Source: Methylocapsa aurea
GTDB taxonomy: Bacteria > Pseudomonadota > Alphaproteobacteria > Rhizobiales > Beijerinckiaceae
Length of the DNA stretch: 64,000 nt
Assembly (NCBI RefSeq): GCF_000746085.1
Contig: NZ_JQKO01000012.1
Location: 96,530-160,529 of the forward strand
Direction: 5' to 3'
Shown here: positions 24,347 to 33,320 of the stretch, one piece after another
Position numbering within the stretch: position 1 is the stretch's first letter
Layout: every line of letters begins with the position of its first letter
The notes under the pieces: model-generated
Seen by the model: only the letters and a program-made list of their open reading frames with translations
The model's database searches: none
Told to the model about the DNA's origin: nothing
Made by a program: the position numbers and the translations under genes

Positions 24347-25171
24347 ATGACGCAGGAACTGCTTGGCCGGCGCGTCCTCGTTCCAGAATCCCGGGAGCAG
24401 GCCGTGTTCGTGCGGATGCTGGAAGAGCGCGGCGCGATCGCCGTCACCTGCCCGATGTTCGCGATACGGGACGCGCTCGATCCGGCGCCCGTCGCGGACT
24501 GGCTAAACCGCTTTATCGTCGCGCCCTGCGACGACCTGGTCATTCTGACCGGCGAGGGATTGCGGCGCCTGGTGAGCGCGGCGGATCGAACCGGGGCGAA
24601 GGACGCTTTCATCGCCGCGCTTGGACGCGTCCGCACCTTTGTTCGCGGTCCGAAGCCCGTCCGCGCATTGCGCGAAATCGGGCTCGAAGCGGGCGCCATC
24701 GCCCCGACGCCAACCACGGCCGGAGTGATCGAACTCCTCGCCGGCGTCGTTCTCAAGGGCCGGCGCGTCGGCGTTCAGCTCTATCCGGAGCAGGATCCCG
24801 GCGCGCTTTTCGCGGCGATCTCGGCCGGCGGCGGCGCCGTGGACCCGGTGCTTCCCTATTCCTATGATAGGGAGGCAAGCGATGGCAGCATTCTCGAAGC
24901 CATCGCCGGGATGGCGCAGGGCCGGATCGACGCGGTCGCCTTCACCAATGCCGGGCAAGTCCGTCGGTTCGTCGAGGTTGCGCGCGCCCACCTCAAGGAG
25001 ACGGAGCTTCGCGAGGGTTTGACGCGCGCGGCGATCGCCGCGGTTGGGCCTTTGGTGGAGGAGGAGCTCGCCAAGGCGGGCTTTCATGCCGCCATCGTCC
25101 CTGCCGGCGGCCTCTTTTTCATGAAGCCGCTGGTCAAAGCCCTGGCGGATGCAATGGGAAACTCGGTTTAG
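24347..25171 (+). CDS. hemD: Uroporphyrinogen-III synthase-like protein
   Basis: 274 residues of the HemD fold: two linked Rossmann-like domains without many strictly conserved residues. The start LLGRRVLVPESREQAVFVRMLEERGAIAVTCPMFAIRD, the domain turn DDLVILTGEGLRRLVSAADR, and the C-terminal RIDAVAFTNAGQVRRFVEVARAH...IAAVGPLVEEELAKAGF are the usual HemD landmarks. It closes the tetrapyrrole ring in haem, sirohaem and cobalamin synthesis. HemD proteins also occur as assimilation-linked paralogues, so it may not be the sole housekeeping copy. The iron regulator Irr is encoded convergently 158 bp downstream; in Rhizobiales Irr controls haem genes, but no Irr box was sought here. Confidence 0.8.
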   Translation: MTQELLGRRVLVPESREQAVFVRMLEERGAIAVTCPMFAIRDALDPAPVADWLNRFIVAPCDDLVILTGEGLRRLVSAADRTGAKDAFIAALGRVRTFVRGPKPVRALREIGLEAGAIAPTPTTAGVIELLAGVVLKGRRVGVQLYPEQDPGALFAAISAGGGAVDPVLPYSYDREASDGSILEAIAGMAQGRIDAVAFTNAGQVRRFVEVARAHLKETELREGLTRAAIAAVGPLVEEELAKAGFHAAIVPAGGLFFMKPLVKALADAMGNSV

Positions 25172-25329
25172 CGTCGCCGCGCCATTATTTTCGAAAACCG
25201 GCGCCCGCCTTTCGAAAATAATGCCTCAACTCATGTCTTGCTGCGATTGCCTCTCCGCCAATCAAATCCGGTGCGCCGCCGAGCAGGAAGGCTGGCGGTG
25301 GAGCCGGCTGTAACGATCAGCGAATGCGA

Positions 25330-25800
25330 TCAGGCGCTAAAGGGGACCGATCCGGATTTCGGACGCAGGCGGACAACGACATCGACCGCGACGATCTCAT
25401 AACCCTCGGGCGGTTCGAGATCGCCCGCGAATTTAATTTCGTCCGTGGCTATATCGCAAACTTCGCCGGTATCCTCAAAGAAGAAGTGGCCATGATCGCT
25501 GGTATTGGTGTCGAAGATCGTCTTCGTGCCTTCGATCGCAAGACTGCGAATCAAGCCGACCTGGGCGAACAGATTGAGCACGTTGTATACGGTTGCGAGT
25601 GAGGCCGTCATGCGGGCGGCATGCGCCTCCACGGCCAAGGCATCCGCCGTCACATGCCTGTTCCCCTTGCTAAAAAGGAGCTTGGCGAGTCCGATGCGCT
25701 GCCGCGTTGCCCGAAGGCCATGCTTTTCAAAAAGGGAGCGACTCCGACGGACCGCCGGTTCTGACGCCGTCGGGCGCTCTTCGTCCATGGAATCAAACAT
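25330..25800 (-). CDS. irr: Irr-type iron response regulator (Fur superfamily)
   Basis: 156 residues. The winged helix reads HGLRATRQRIGLAKLLFSKGNRHVTADALAVEAHAARMTASLATVYNVLNLFAQVGLIR, close to Irr of Bradyrhizobium. The dimerisation domain has FDTNTSDHGHFFFEDTGEVCDI; the H.H pair is the remnant of the haem-binding HHH-type motif, and the cysteines of Fe-sensing Fur are few. Irr in Rhizobiales represses or activates iron-dependent genes and is degraded when haem is plentiful. No N-terminal haem regulatory motif (CP-type) is seen. An alternative start is the ATG at 25788. Confidence 0.85.
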   Translation of the reverse strand: MFDSMDEERPTASEPAVRRSRSLFEKHGLRATRQRIGLAKLLFSKGNRHVTADALAVEAHAARMTASLATVYNVLNLFAQVGLIRSLAIEGTKTIFDTNTSDHGHFFFEDTGEVCDIATDEIKFAGDLEPPEGYEIVAVDVVVRLRPKSGSVPFSA

Positions 25801-26040
25801 AAGCCCCTCGCTTTCCCCTCTTGACCGGCTATAATAAAACTATTGTCGCGGCGGGCACAATGATAAAAGCATATTTTAGACTAATTCTAATCTATGCAAA
25901 AGCCTTCCAGGCCGCTTCCCATCCTTAGCCTTGGCTTCCACTTCTTGCGGCCGAACCTTGGCCGCGCAGGATTGGCGGCGGATGGGGGTTTTCTCCGCAC
26001 TCGATGGCCGTCCGCGCATCCCATCGCCATGACTTGTCGG

Positions 26041-27318
26041 TCAGCGGCCCGCGGCCTCGCGGCTCGGCGATGCAAATCCATCGGTCAGGGTTTCGAGGAA
26101 GGCGGCGATGTCGTCGATCTCCGCCTTCGAAAGCGCCGGGGCGTCGCCCGGATTGCCGCCGAATGGCGGATCATTATTGATGTTCTGATGATATTGCGCG
26201 GGCAGGTCGTCGAATTTGGCGATGGCGCCGTCGGCGCGGCGCGGATACCATTTTTCCGGCTTGACGTCGCGCTCGACATAGAAGGCAATCGCTTCGCGAA
26301 GGCTTTGCGCGCCGCCATTGTGAAAAAACACCTGGCGCAGGGCGACATTGCGCAAGGTTGGCGTTTTAAAGAGGCCGCAATAATCAGCGCGGTCACGGAA
26401 ATCGGCGCGCTCGGGTCCACACAGGCCAAGATCGAAAAAGTCCGGATCCTGATTGGCCGGGATGTCTATATTGCGCGGCGCGCCTAACGCGATCAAGCCG
26501 TCGTCGGTGAATTGGGGAAGCGTGCCGGGCTTTCTCGGCGCACTGATGTGGCAGCTCGCGCAATTGCCTTTTGCGGGATCCTCGAAGAGCGCGAGCCCGC
26601 GTTTTTCGGCTGCGCTCAACTCGGCTTTTCCTCTCAGGAACGCATCATATTTGCTGCTATAGGGAAAGAACTCTTCGGCGGTCTGCTGATAGGCCTCGAG
26701 CGCCTTGGCGGCGGCCGTAAGCGCGCCTTCGGGACCCTGCGGCATTCTCTGGCCCAAAATGCCGCGCAGCGCCGCGCCGTAGTTCGCCTCCAGCGCTGCG
26801 ACAAGCGCGGCGCGATCATCGTTCGCCATTTCGATTGGCGAGAAAAGCGGAATCAGAGCCTGCTTGCTCAATTGGTCGACGCGTCCGTCCCAGGTCAGAC
26901 CGCCGGTGGGTCCGGCGTCGACGCTCTCGTCGCCTTCGTCGTCCGAATCGTGAAAATGCTCGGTGAACTGCGGCGTCGCCTGTTTGTAGGTGAGGGTCGG
27001 AACGGCGCGAATGCCGGATCGGTCGAGGTTCCTCCCGCCCAATTGGACGCTAAGCGCATTGGCGGGCGCAAAACCATGCGCGGGGTCGTGACAGGCGGCG
27101 CATGACATCTTGCCCGAGCCCGAAAGCGCCGGGTCCGCAAACAATCGCCGTCCGAGGTCGGCGAGCTCCTTGACCTGCCGATAGACTTCGGTGCGCGTCA
27201 GGCCGCTGGAGGCGTTCGCATCCGGGCGCTCGCCCGCGCCCGCGCCGCGGATCGGCGCAAGACAGATGAGGGCGAGCATGATGGCAGGCGTCGAAGCGCG
27301 CCAGAAAGGCATTCTCAT
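26041..27318 (-). CDS. MauG-like dihaem cytochrome c peroxidase
   Basis: 425 residues from the ATG at 27318 (another ATG follows two codons later). The signal peptide is FWRASTPAIMLALICLAPIRGAGAG. Two CxxCH haem sites are present: MSCAACHDPAHGF and GNCASCHISA. The order of haem domains, with PTLTYKQATPQFTEHFHD and LTWDGRVDQLSKQALIPLFSPIEM between them, and TPTLRNVALRQVFFHNGGAQSLREAIAFYVERDVKP later, follows the MauG/CcpA type of periplasmic peroxidases. It reduces H2O2 or oxidises a protein partner. It is divergent from a secreted phosphoesterase gene with 160 bp between starts. Confidence 0.87.
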   Translation of the reverse strand: MRMPFWRASTPAIMLALICLAPIRGAGAGERPDANASSGLTRTEVYRQVKELADLGRRLFADPALSGSGKMSCAACHDPAHGFAPANALSVQLGGRNLDRSGIRAVPTLTYKQATPQFTEHFHDSDDEGDESVDAGPTGGLTWDGRVDQLSKQALIPLFSPIEMANDDRAALVAALEANYGAALRGILGQRMPQGPEGALTAAAKALEAYQQTAEEFFPYSSKYDAFLRGKAELSAAEKRGLALFEDPAKGNCASCHISAPRKPGTLPQFTDDGLIALGAPRNIDIPANQDPDFFDLGLCGPERADFRDRADYCGLFKTPTLRNVALRQVFFHNGGAQSLREAIAFYVERDVKPEKWYPRRADGAIAKFDDLPAQYHQNINNDPPFGGNPGDAPALSKAEIDDIAAFLETLTDGFASPSREAAGR

Positions 27319-27478
27319 TGCCGCCTGTTTCGAAGTCCGACGATCAGTTTCACCCGACGATAGATCGCGCCGCATGACAGCGCGATGACGGCGCGATCCC
27401 TCGCGCTTTGTCAAAATGCTGTAATGCGCGGCTTCTAAGTCCAACGCATCGTTCAGGCTTGCGTTGGGGGAAACCGCG

Positions 27479-29047
27479 ATGAAGATACGGCTTTGCATAT
27501 TGGCGGTCGCCGCCGCCGGGCTGACGTCCTTGGCCTTTGTCAGCGAGTCCAACAGTCAGAGCGTCACGGAGCAATCGATCGTTTCCCGTCGACTTCGTGA
27601 GATCAACACCGTCGTTGTAATTTACGCGGAAAATCGCAGCTTCGATAATCTCTATGGCAATTTTCCCGGCGCCAACGGGTTGAAGACCGCTTTTCAGCAG
27701 ATGACCTTGAACCGCCAGAAGGATCGCGACGGCTCGGTGCTGAAGGAATTGCCGCCGATCTGGAACGGCCTCACCGCCCCGGGCGTGGTTCCCCCAGTGA
27801 CGCAGGCGCAGACCGAACATTTGCCCAATGCCCCCTTCGGGATCGACGATCCGCAAGGCTTCAACCAGCCTTTGAGCGTCGCGACTCGGGATCTTGTGCA
27901 TCGCTTCTATCAAAACCAAATGCAGATCCATGGCGGCAAGAATGATCGTTTCGCCGCCTATGGCGATTCCGGCGCTCTGGTCATGGGGTATTACGACGGC
28001 TCGAAACTGCCGCTCTGGGCGGTCGCCAAAAAATATACGCTCGCCGATAATTTCTTCATGGGCGCTTTCGGCGGCTCGTTTCTCAACCATCAATTTCTGA
28101 TTTGCTCATGTGCTCCGACCTATCCACATGCCGATCAAAGCCCGGCGAGCGGTTCGGTCTCGGTCGTCAACCCGGATGGCGTCTCGCTGACCTTGGCGGC
28201 GAATTCACCCGCGTCGGCGATCGATGGGACGCCCAAGTTTGTCAAAGACGGCGCCCTCACCCCCGATTTCTATGCGGTGAATACGATGCAGCCGGCCTAT
28301 CAGCCGAGCGCCATTCCGCCGGCGCCCGGGGGCGATCCGGCCTATGCCGACCCGGCCAGCGCGTCGAGGCTGCCGCCGCAGACCAGCAAGACCATCGGCG
28401 AACTCCTCAGCGCCAAGGGCGTCACCTGGGCTTGGTATGCGGGCGCGTGGCAGACTACGCTCGATGGCGCCAATGCGTCGCCGACGCCGAACTTCCAATA
28501 TCACCACCAACCGTTCAATTATTTCGCGGCCTACGCGCCCGGCACGCCTGCGCGGGCCGAGCATCTGCTGGATGGCGGCGTTGCCGGCGCTAAATTCATC
28601 GCGGCGATCGACGCCGGCGCGCTGCCCCAGGTCAGCTTCTACAAGCCGCAGGGCAATCTGAACGAGCATCCCGGCTATACAGACGCCCTCTCCGGCGACC
28701 AACATATCGCCGACGTCATCTCGCATCTGGAGAAAAGCCCGCAATGGGGCCACATGCTGGTCATCGTCACCTATGACGAAAACGGCGGATTTTGGGATCA
28801 TGTCGCGCCTCCCAAGGCGGATCGCTGGGGCCCGGGCAGCCGCATCCCGGCTTTGATCATCTCGCCATTTGGCAAGAAGAACTACGTCGATCACACCCGC
28901 TACGATACGACCTCGATCTTGCGCTTTCTCACTAGACGCTTTGATCTGCCGGTTCTGCCTGGCCTGCTGGCCCGCGACCGAGCCATGTTTCGCCAGGCCG
29001 GACAGCCGATTGGAGACTTGACTCGCGCGCTCGACTCCTCACGCTGA
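27479..29047 (+). CDS. Secreted phosphoesterase (phospholipase C / AcpA acid phosphatase family)
   Basis: 522 residues; ATG at 27479 with GGGGGAA upstream. A signal peptide (KIRLCILAVAAAGLTSLAFVSESNS) precedes the phosphoesterase domain. NTVVVIYAENRSFDNLYGNFPGANG is the metal- and nucleophile-containing start of this family, VTYDENGGFWDHVAPPKADRWGPGSRIPALIISPF carries the distal metal residues (DENGGFWDHV), and DHTRYDTTSILRFLTRRFDLP is the usual C-terminal block. Members include acid phosphatase AcpA and non-haemolytic phospholipase C. Which phosphoester is cleaved is unknown. A rho-independent terminator follows 10 bp after the stop. Confidence 0.9.
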   Translation: MKIRLCILAVAAAGLTSLAFVSESNSQSVTEQSIVSRRLREINTVVVIYAENRSFDNLYGNFPGANGLKTAFQQMTLNRQKDRDGSVLKELPPIWNGLTAPGVVPPVTQAQTEHLPNAPFGIDDPQGFNQPLSVATRDLVHRFYQNQMQIHGGKNDRFAAYGDSGALVMGYYDGSKLPLWAVAKKYTLADNFFMGAFGGSFLNHQFLICSCAPTYPHADQSPASGSVSVVNPDGVSLTLAANSPASAIDGTPKFVKDGALTPDFYAVNTMQPAYQPSAIPPAPGGDPAYADPASASRLPPQTSKTIGELLSAKGVTWAWYAGAWQTTLDGANASPTPNFQYHHQPFNYFAAYAPGTPARAEHLLDGGVAGAKFIAAIDAGALPQVSFYKPQGNLNEHPGYTDALSGDQHIADVISHLEKSPQWGHMLVIVTYDENGGFWDHVAPPKADRWGPGSRIPALIISPFGKKNYVDHTRYDTTSILRFLTRRFDLPVLPGLLARDRAMFRQAGQPIGDLTRALDSSR

Positions 29048-29057
29048 GCCGACCTTC

Positions 29058-29087
29058 AGGAGGCCCGGCGAAGGGCCTCCTTTTCGT
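29058..29087 (+). terminator. Rho-independent terminator of the phosphoesterase gene
   Basis: GGAGGCCC and GGGCCTCC form an 8-bp G/C-rich stem with a GGCGAA loop, followed at once by TTTTCGTTT. It starts 11 bases after the phosphoesterase stop codon. Confidence 0.85.
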
Positions 29088-29151
29088 TTCATGGAAGCTC
29101 CTGCGCCTGGTCCGCGAACCCATGCCCGACGCCCGCGGAAAAAGCGCTAGC

Positions 29152-29251
29152 GCGCTTTCAGTTTCGGCGGAATCAGAAAGCAGCTTTAGGTCTTTGTCTT
29201 GTCGCATTTTCTTAACGCGAACCGGCATCCACTTCGCTCGAAAATGCTCTA
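29152..29251. repeat. About 100-bp dispersed repeat, copy A
   Basis: Begins GCGCTTTCAGTTTCGGCGGA, continues through a shared core (AGAAAGCAGCT, GTCGCATTTTCTTAACGCGA, CATCCACTTCGCT) and ends GAAAATGCTCT. The same order is found at 52541-52644 and 60124-60227. The ends are short inverted repeats (AGAGCGCTTTC against GAAAATGCTCT). It lies between the convergent phosphoesterase and pirin genes. Confidence 0.88.
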
Positions 29252-29254
29252 AAT

Positions 29255-29953
29255 TCAGGCTGCGTCGACCAAAACGATCTCAGCATCTTCGAGCGCGCGC
29301 ACCCGCAGAACCGCCTCCCCATGAGCCGCCGCCCCGTCGCGGGCGTTCAGTTTCACCCCATTGACTTCGATGGCGCCCTTGGCGGGCACCAGATAGCCGT
29401 GGCGGTCTTCGCCAAGCGGATAGTCCGCCGTTTCCCCAGCTTTCAAGGTCGCGCCGAGAACGCGGGCGTCGGTCCGGATCGGAAGGGCCTCGGCGTCGTC
29501 CTCGAAGCCGCTCGCCAAGGCCACGAACCGGCCGGAGCGATCGCCCTTCGGAAACGGCTTGGCGCCCCAGGAGGGACTGCCGCCGCGCCGGTTCGGGAGA
29601 ATCCAGATCTGAAACAGGCGGGTCGCGTCCCGCTCCTGATTGGATTCGGCGTGGCGGATGCCGGTCCCGGCGCTCATCACCTGGACGTCGCCGGCCTGCG
29701 TGCGGCCCTTGTTGCCCAAGCTGTCCTCATGCGTGATCGCGCCTTCGCGGACATAGGTGATGATTTCCATGTCGGCGTGGGGATGCGGCGGGAAGCCGCT
29801 ATCCGGGGCGATGGTGTCGTCATTCCAAACCCGCAGGGCGCCCCAGCCCATCCGGCTGGAGTCATGGTAGCCTGCGAAGGAGAAGTGGTGCTTGGCGTCG
29901 AGCCAGCCATGATTCTCGCCGCCAAGGCGCTCGAAAGGTCTGCGTTCGATCAT
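29255..29953 (-). CDS. Pirin family bicupin protein
   Basis: 232 residues from the ATG at 29953. The N-terminal cupin carries pirin metal ligands: GFPPHPHADMEIITYVREGAITHEDSLGNKGRTQAGDVQVMSAGTGIRHAESN, with HPH, H and the ending E of the family. LFQIWILPNRRGGSPSW is the linker found in YhhW/quercetinase-like pirins. E. coli YhhW oxidises quercetin in vitro; in vivo roles vary (redox regulation, binding of enzymes). The gene is divergent from a LysR regulator 110 bp away, a pairing often seen in Proteobacteria. The reading back to 30343 overlaps the LysR gene and is not supported. Confidence 0.9.
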   Translation of the reverse strand: MIERRPFERLGGENHGWLDAKHHFSFAGYHDSSRMGWGALRVWNDDTIAPDSGFPPHPHADMEIITYVREGAITHEDSLGNKGRTQAGDVQVMSAGTGIRHAESNQERDATRLFQIWILPNRRGGSPSWGAKPFPKGDRSGRFVALASGFEDDAEALPIRTDARVLGATLKAGETADYPLGEDRHGYLVPAKGAIEVNGVKLNARDGAAAHGEAVLRVRALEDAEIVLVDAA

Positions 29954-30063
29954 CGTAGGTCTCCGTTGCGGAGGATCGAGGCGTCCGCCGCGCAGACAAA
30001 TATTGTATCCATCGCGTCGATCTGAAATAGAAATGATGGAAACGGACCGTTTCCAGTTTAGCG

Positions 30064-30978
30064 ATGACCAGACTTCCAGATTTTGAGGCATGGGCAATTT
30101 TCGCGAAGGCGGCCGAGCTTGGCTCTTTCGCCGGCGCGGCCATGGATCTCGGCGTGTCGAAAGCCACCGTCTCGAAAGCCGTGGCGCGGCTCGAAGCCAG
30201 GCTGGGCGCGAGCCTCTTCCACCGCACGTCCCGGCGCATGTCGCTGAGCGAAAGCGGGCGCGCCTGCCTTGAGCGCGCCGCCCTGATTCTCGCCGAGGGC
30301 GAGGCGGCCGAGGCTGAGGCCATGGCGCAAGCTGGGACGCCAAGGGGCCTCGTTCGCCTCGCCGCGCCGATGTCCTTCGGGGTCGCTCATCTCGCGCCGG
30401 CGCTGCCGGAGTTCTTCGCCCTCTATCCGGAAGTCTCGATCGAACTCAGCCTCGACGACCAGCTCGTCGATCTCGTTGGCGAAGGCTTCGATCTGGCGCT
30501 GAGGATCTCATCGCTTGCCGATTCCACCTTGTTGGCGCGACGCCTTTGCTCCGTCCGGATTGTTCTGGTCGGGGCGCCCGCCTATTTCGAGCGGGCCGGC
30601 CGCCCCCGCCATCCCAAGGATCTCTCCTCCCACGCTTGTCTCATCTATACCTATGCGCGCGGCCGCGACGTCTGGCGCTTCGTCAACGAGACCCGAGAGG
30701 AATTTGCCCTGGTTGCGCGCGGACCTTTGCGCGTCAACAACGCCGATGCGGCGCGACCCGCGCTGTTGGCTGGCCTCGGGATCGCGCTGCAGCCGGAATT
30801 TCTGGTCTGGCGCGATCTCGCCGAAGGCCGGCTGGAGCGGGCGATGACGGATTGGGCCGCGCCCGCCATCGCGCTGCATCTCGTCGCGCCGCCCGGCCGG
30901 CTGCGCCCGGCGCGCGTGCAGGTCTTGATGGACTTCCTTGGCCATCGCTTTTCGCGCGCGCCATGGGCCGTAGCTTAG
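30064..30978 (+). CDS. LysR family transcriptional regulator
   Basis: 304 residues, standard length. The N-terminal winged helix is [66 protein letters not shown]. The effector domain starts [54 protein letters not shown], typical of the CrgA/DhcR-like branch. It lies divergent from the pirin gene, so it probably controls that gene and itself from the shared 110-bp region. The inducer cannot be predicted. Confidence 0.93.
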   Translation: MTRLPDFEAWAIFAKAAELGSFAGAAMDLGVSKATVSKAVARLEARLGASLFHRTSRRMSLSESGRACLERAALILAEGEAAEAEAMAQAGTPRGLVRLAAPMSFGVAHLAPALPEFFALYPEVSIELSLDDQLVDLVGEGFDLALRISSLADSTLLARRLCSVRIVLVGAPAYFERAGRPRHPKDLSSHACLIYTYARGRDVWRFVNETREEFALVARGPLRVNNADAARPALLAGLGIALQPEFLVWRDLAEGRLERAMTDWAAPAIALHLVAPPGRLRPARVQVLMDFLGHRFSRAPWAVA

Positions 30979-31270
30979 CGAATGGCGAGCGCCTTCGGCG
31001 GAGGGCGCGGCAAGAAATAAAAGCGCGAGCTTGATGCGAAGGCTGCTGTTTTCGTTTTCGAAAAGCTTTCAAAGGCCTTGCGTTTTGCCTTCCTGCGCGT
31101 CATCATTTTTTAAGAACCTGCGCGCCGCCGGTTGATTTCAGCGCTGCGAAACGTGGTTTCTGCACTCGCGCCGGACTCAAAGGCCTGCGTCGAATTACGT
31201 GGCAATGCCGATATGACGCCTCTACCGCGCGCGCTGGCTTTACCCGGCGAGTAGTCTTGACAAGACTGTC

Positions 31271-32908
31271 ATGGACTTGTCACAATTTGCAGCGCAAACC
31301 TTCCAACATGGCCTTGAAATGAACGCGTCGGACAGCGAGGCGGCAACCGGCGTTTCCACGGCCTCGCTCGCCGCCGAGCCCGGCCGAGAGTTGGAGATCA
31401 AATTCAAAACCGACGCGGCCGGCCTGAAGCTCGCGCTCCGCTCGGAGCTGCTTTCGACCGGCGCGGCGGATGCGCCAAGCCGGACCCTGCGGTCAGTCTA
31501 TTTCGACACGCCTGCCGGGGATCTCCGCAAGCAGAGAATGGTGCTGCGGGTGCGAACGATTCGCGCCTCGCATGTGATTGGCTTGAAATGGGCCGGACCT
31601 CTTGCAGACGGGCCGTTTTCCCGCGGCGAGATCGAGGTTCGCGCGCCGGGGCTCGATCCCGACATCGCCCTGTTCGACGCCGAAATCGCGGGCGAGGTGA
31701 GCCGCATCATCGATGGGCGCCCGCTCGAGCAAAAATTCGAGACGCGGATCAGGCGGCGGGTCCGTCAACTCGATCTCGGACGCGCGCAGGTCGAGGTCGC
31801 CTTCGACGACGGATTCATTATCGCGGGCGACCGTAAGCAGCCGCTGACGGAAGTCGAACTGGAATTGAAGGGCGGCGAGGAAGGGCCGCTCTATGAGCTC
31901 GCGCTCCAGGTCGCGGCGGCCTTGCCGTTGCGTCTCGACATGATGAGCAAGGCCGAGCGCGGTTTCATGCTTGCGGCGGGAGACCGGCCGATGCCGGTCC
32001 GCGCGGCGGCCTTGCGCTATCCCGAGGAGGCGACGCTGGACGACGCCGTCGAGATTGTGACCGCCAGCGCCCTTGGCCAATTTGCCGCCAATTGGCCTGC
32101 GTTGACGGAAACGCGCGACCCCGAATCGATCCACCAGATGCGCGTCGCCCTTCGCCGCTTGCGCTCCGCCCTGGCCTTCTTCAATCGCGCGCTTCCTTGC
32201 GCCGAATTCGAGCTCTTTCGGGGCGAGGCCAAGCGAATCGCTTCGGCCTTCGGCCCCGCCCGGAACTGGGACGCGTTCCTGGATCTCGTCGAAAAAGGGC
32301 CGCTCACGCATCACCCGCGGGACGAGAGTTTCACGGCGCTCTTGACGGCGGCGGAAGATCGGCGCCTGGCGGCCTATGCGATCGCGCAAGGCGTGATCGC
32401 CGATCCCGCGACGACCCGATTCGTTCTGAACTTGCGCGCTTTCGTGGCCCGGCGCGCCTGGCGCAGCGGCCTCTCCGGCGCCGAGCTGCCGCGCCTGACC
32501 GAGCCGGCCAAGCGCTTCGCCGCCGAAACCTTGGAGCGCCTTCACAAGCGCGCGCTCAAACGCGGCCGAGGGCTTCTGGAAATGCCGCCAGAGGAGCGCC
32601 ATCAGCTCCGAATCGCGCTGAAAAATCTTCGCTACGCGGCGGAATTCTTCAGCGTTCTATTCGGCGGTGGGGCAAAGTCCCGCCCCTACATCCGGGCGGT
32701 GGCGCAACTGCAGGATGGGCTTGGCGCCTATAATGACGAGGCGAGCGCGGCGCAGCTCCTGCAAGACCTCGACGCGGCCGCCGGTTCCCAGGTTGCGAAA
32801 GCGTCGGGCGTCATTCTTGGGTGGTGCGGGCGAGGCGCCGTCATCGGCGACGCCAATTTAGGAAAAGCATGGAAATCTTTCAAACGAACGCGCTTATTCT
32901 GGCGCTGA
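31271..32908 (+). CDS. CYTH and CHAD domain protein
   Basis: 545 residues. The N-terminal CYTH domain starts at about residue 40 with the ELEIKFKT signature (ExExK) and runs through TLRSVYFDTPAGDLRKQRMVLRVRT and EVELELKGGEEGPLYELALQV. The CHAD domain follows from about residue 260 (ESIHQMRVALRRLRSALAFFNRALP, then HQLRIALKNLRYAAEFFSVLFG), with the repeated His/Arg-rich helices that bind polyphosphate. Proteins of this kind handle inorganic polyphosphate or triphosphate (triphosphatase, polyP granule targeting). Start is uncertain: ATG at 31271 or 31319, neither with a good Shine-Dalgarno. Confidence 0.88.
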   Translation: MDLSQFAAQTFQHGLEMNASDSEAATGVSTASLAAEPGRELEIKFKTDAAGLKLALRSELLSTGAADAPSRTLRSVYFDTPAGDLRKQRMVLRVRTIRASHVIGLKWAGPLADGPFSRGEIEVRAPGLDPDIALFDAEIAGEVSRIIDGRPLEQKFETRIRRRVRQLDLGRAQVEVAFDDGFIIAGDRKQPLTEVELELKGGEEGPLYELALQVAAALPLRLDMMSKAERGFMLAAGDRPMPVRAAALRYPEEATLDDAVEIVTASALGQFAANWPALTETRDPESIHQMRVALRRLRSALAFFNRALPCAEFELFRGEAKRIASAFGPARNWDAFLDLVEKGPLTHHPRDESFTALLTAAEDRRLAAYAIAQGVIADPATTRFVLNLRAFVARRAWRSGLSGAELPRLTEPAKRFAAETLERLHKRALKRGRGLLEMPPEERHQLRIALKNLRYAAEFFSVLFGGGAKSRPYIRAVAQLQDGLGAYNDEASAAQLLQDLDAAAGSQVAKASGVILGWCGRGAVIGDANLGKAWKSFKRTRLFWR

Positions 32909-33296
32909 CCGGATTGGCGACTGGCGCTCAGGGCCAGCCCTTGCGGATCAACATCCGATCGAAAAAGTCCATCTCCCCTTTGCTCCTTTGCTCCCCGATG
33001 CATCGCCGCGGCCTCTGGCGACATCGCTGATTTTAACAAGTCAATGGATTGAGCGCACGCGTCAAAACCCGGACATAAGAATAGCGCGGCATTGTCATAC
33101 GGTTGAAATATGAAGTTGCGATTGTTGCCGCCTGCCATTCGGCAACGAGATGGAGACGCTTGGCGGCCGCGGATTTGGGGCCGGCGTTCCCACTCAGTCG
33201 ATTATCCATCTCGGCTCCCGAGCGTGTCGCAGCGCCAAGGTTCGTGACTTTCCTGGCTCCCGCGATCTGGGAGCAATTGACTTCGTTGGGGCATCG
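32909..33296. other. Intergenic region, no gene recognised
   Basis: About 390 bp between the CYTH-CHAD gene and a mini-ORF just before the glycosyltransferase. Open frames on both strands are short and show no family pattern. It probably holds the promoter of the glycosyltransferase-pmtA group. Confidence 0.5.
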
Positions 33297-33320
33297 ATGA
33301 ACGAGGCGCGCGCCCGCTAA
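33297..33320 (+). other. Seven-codon mini-ORF overlapping the glycosyltransferase start
   Basis: ATG AAC GAG GCG CGC GCC CGC TAA, whose stop shares a base with the ATG at 33320 (TAATG). A TTGGGG lies about 6 nt before it, while the glycosyltransferase ATG itself has only a distant GAGG inside the mini-ORF. Translational coupling through this leader is possible; it could also be chance. Confidence 0.3.
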
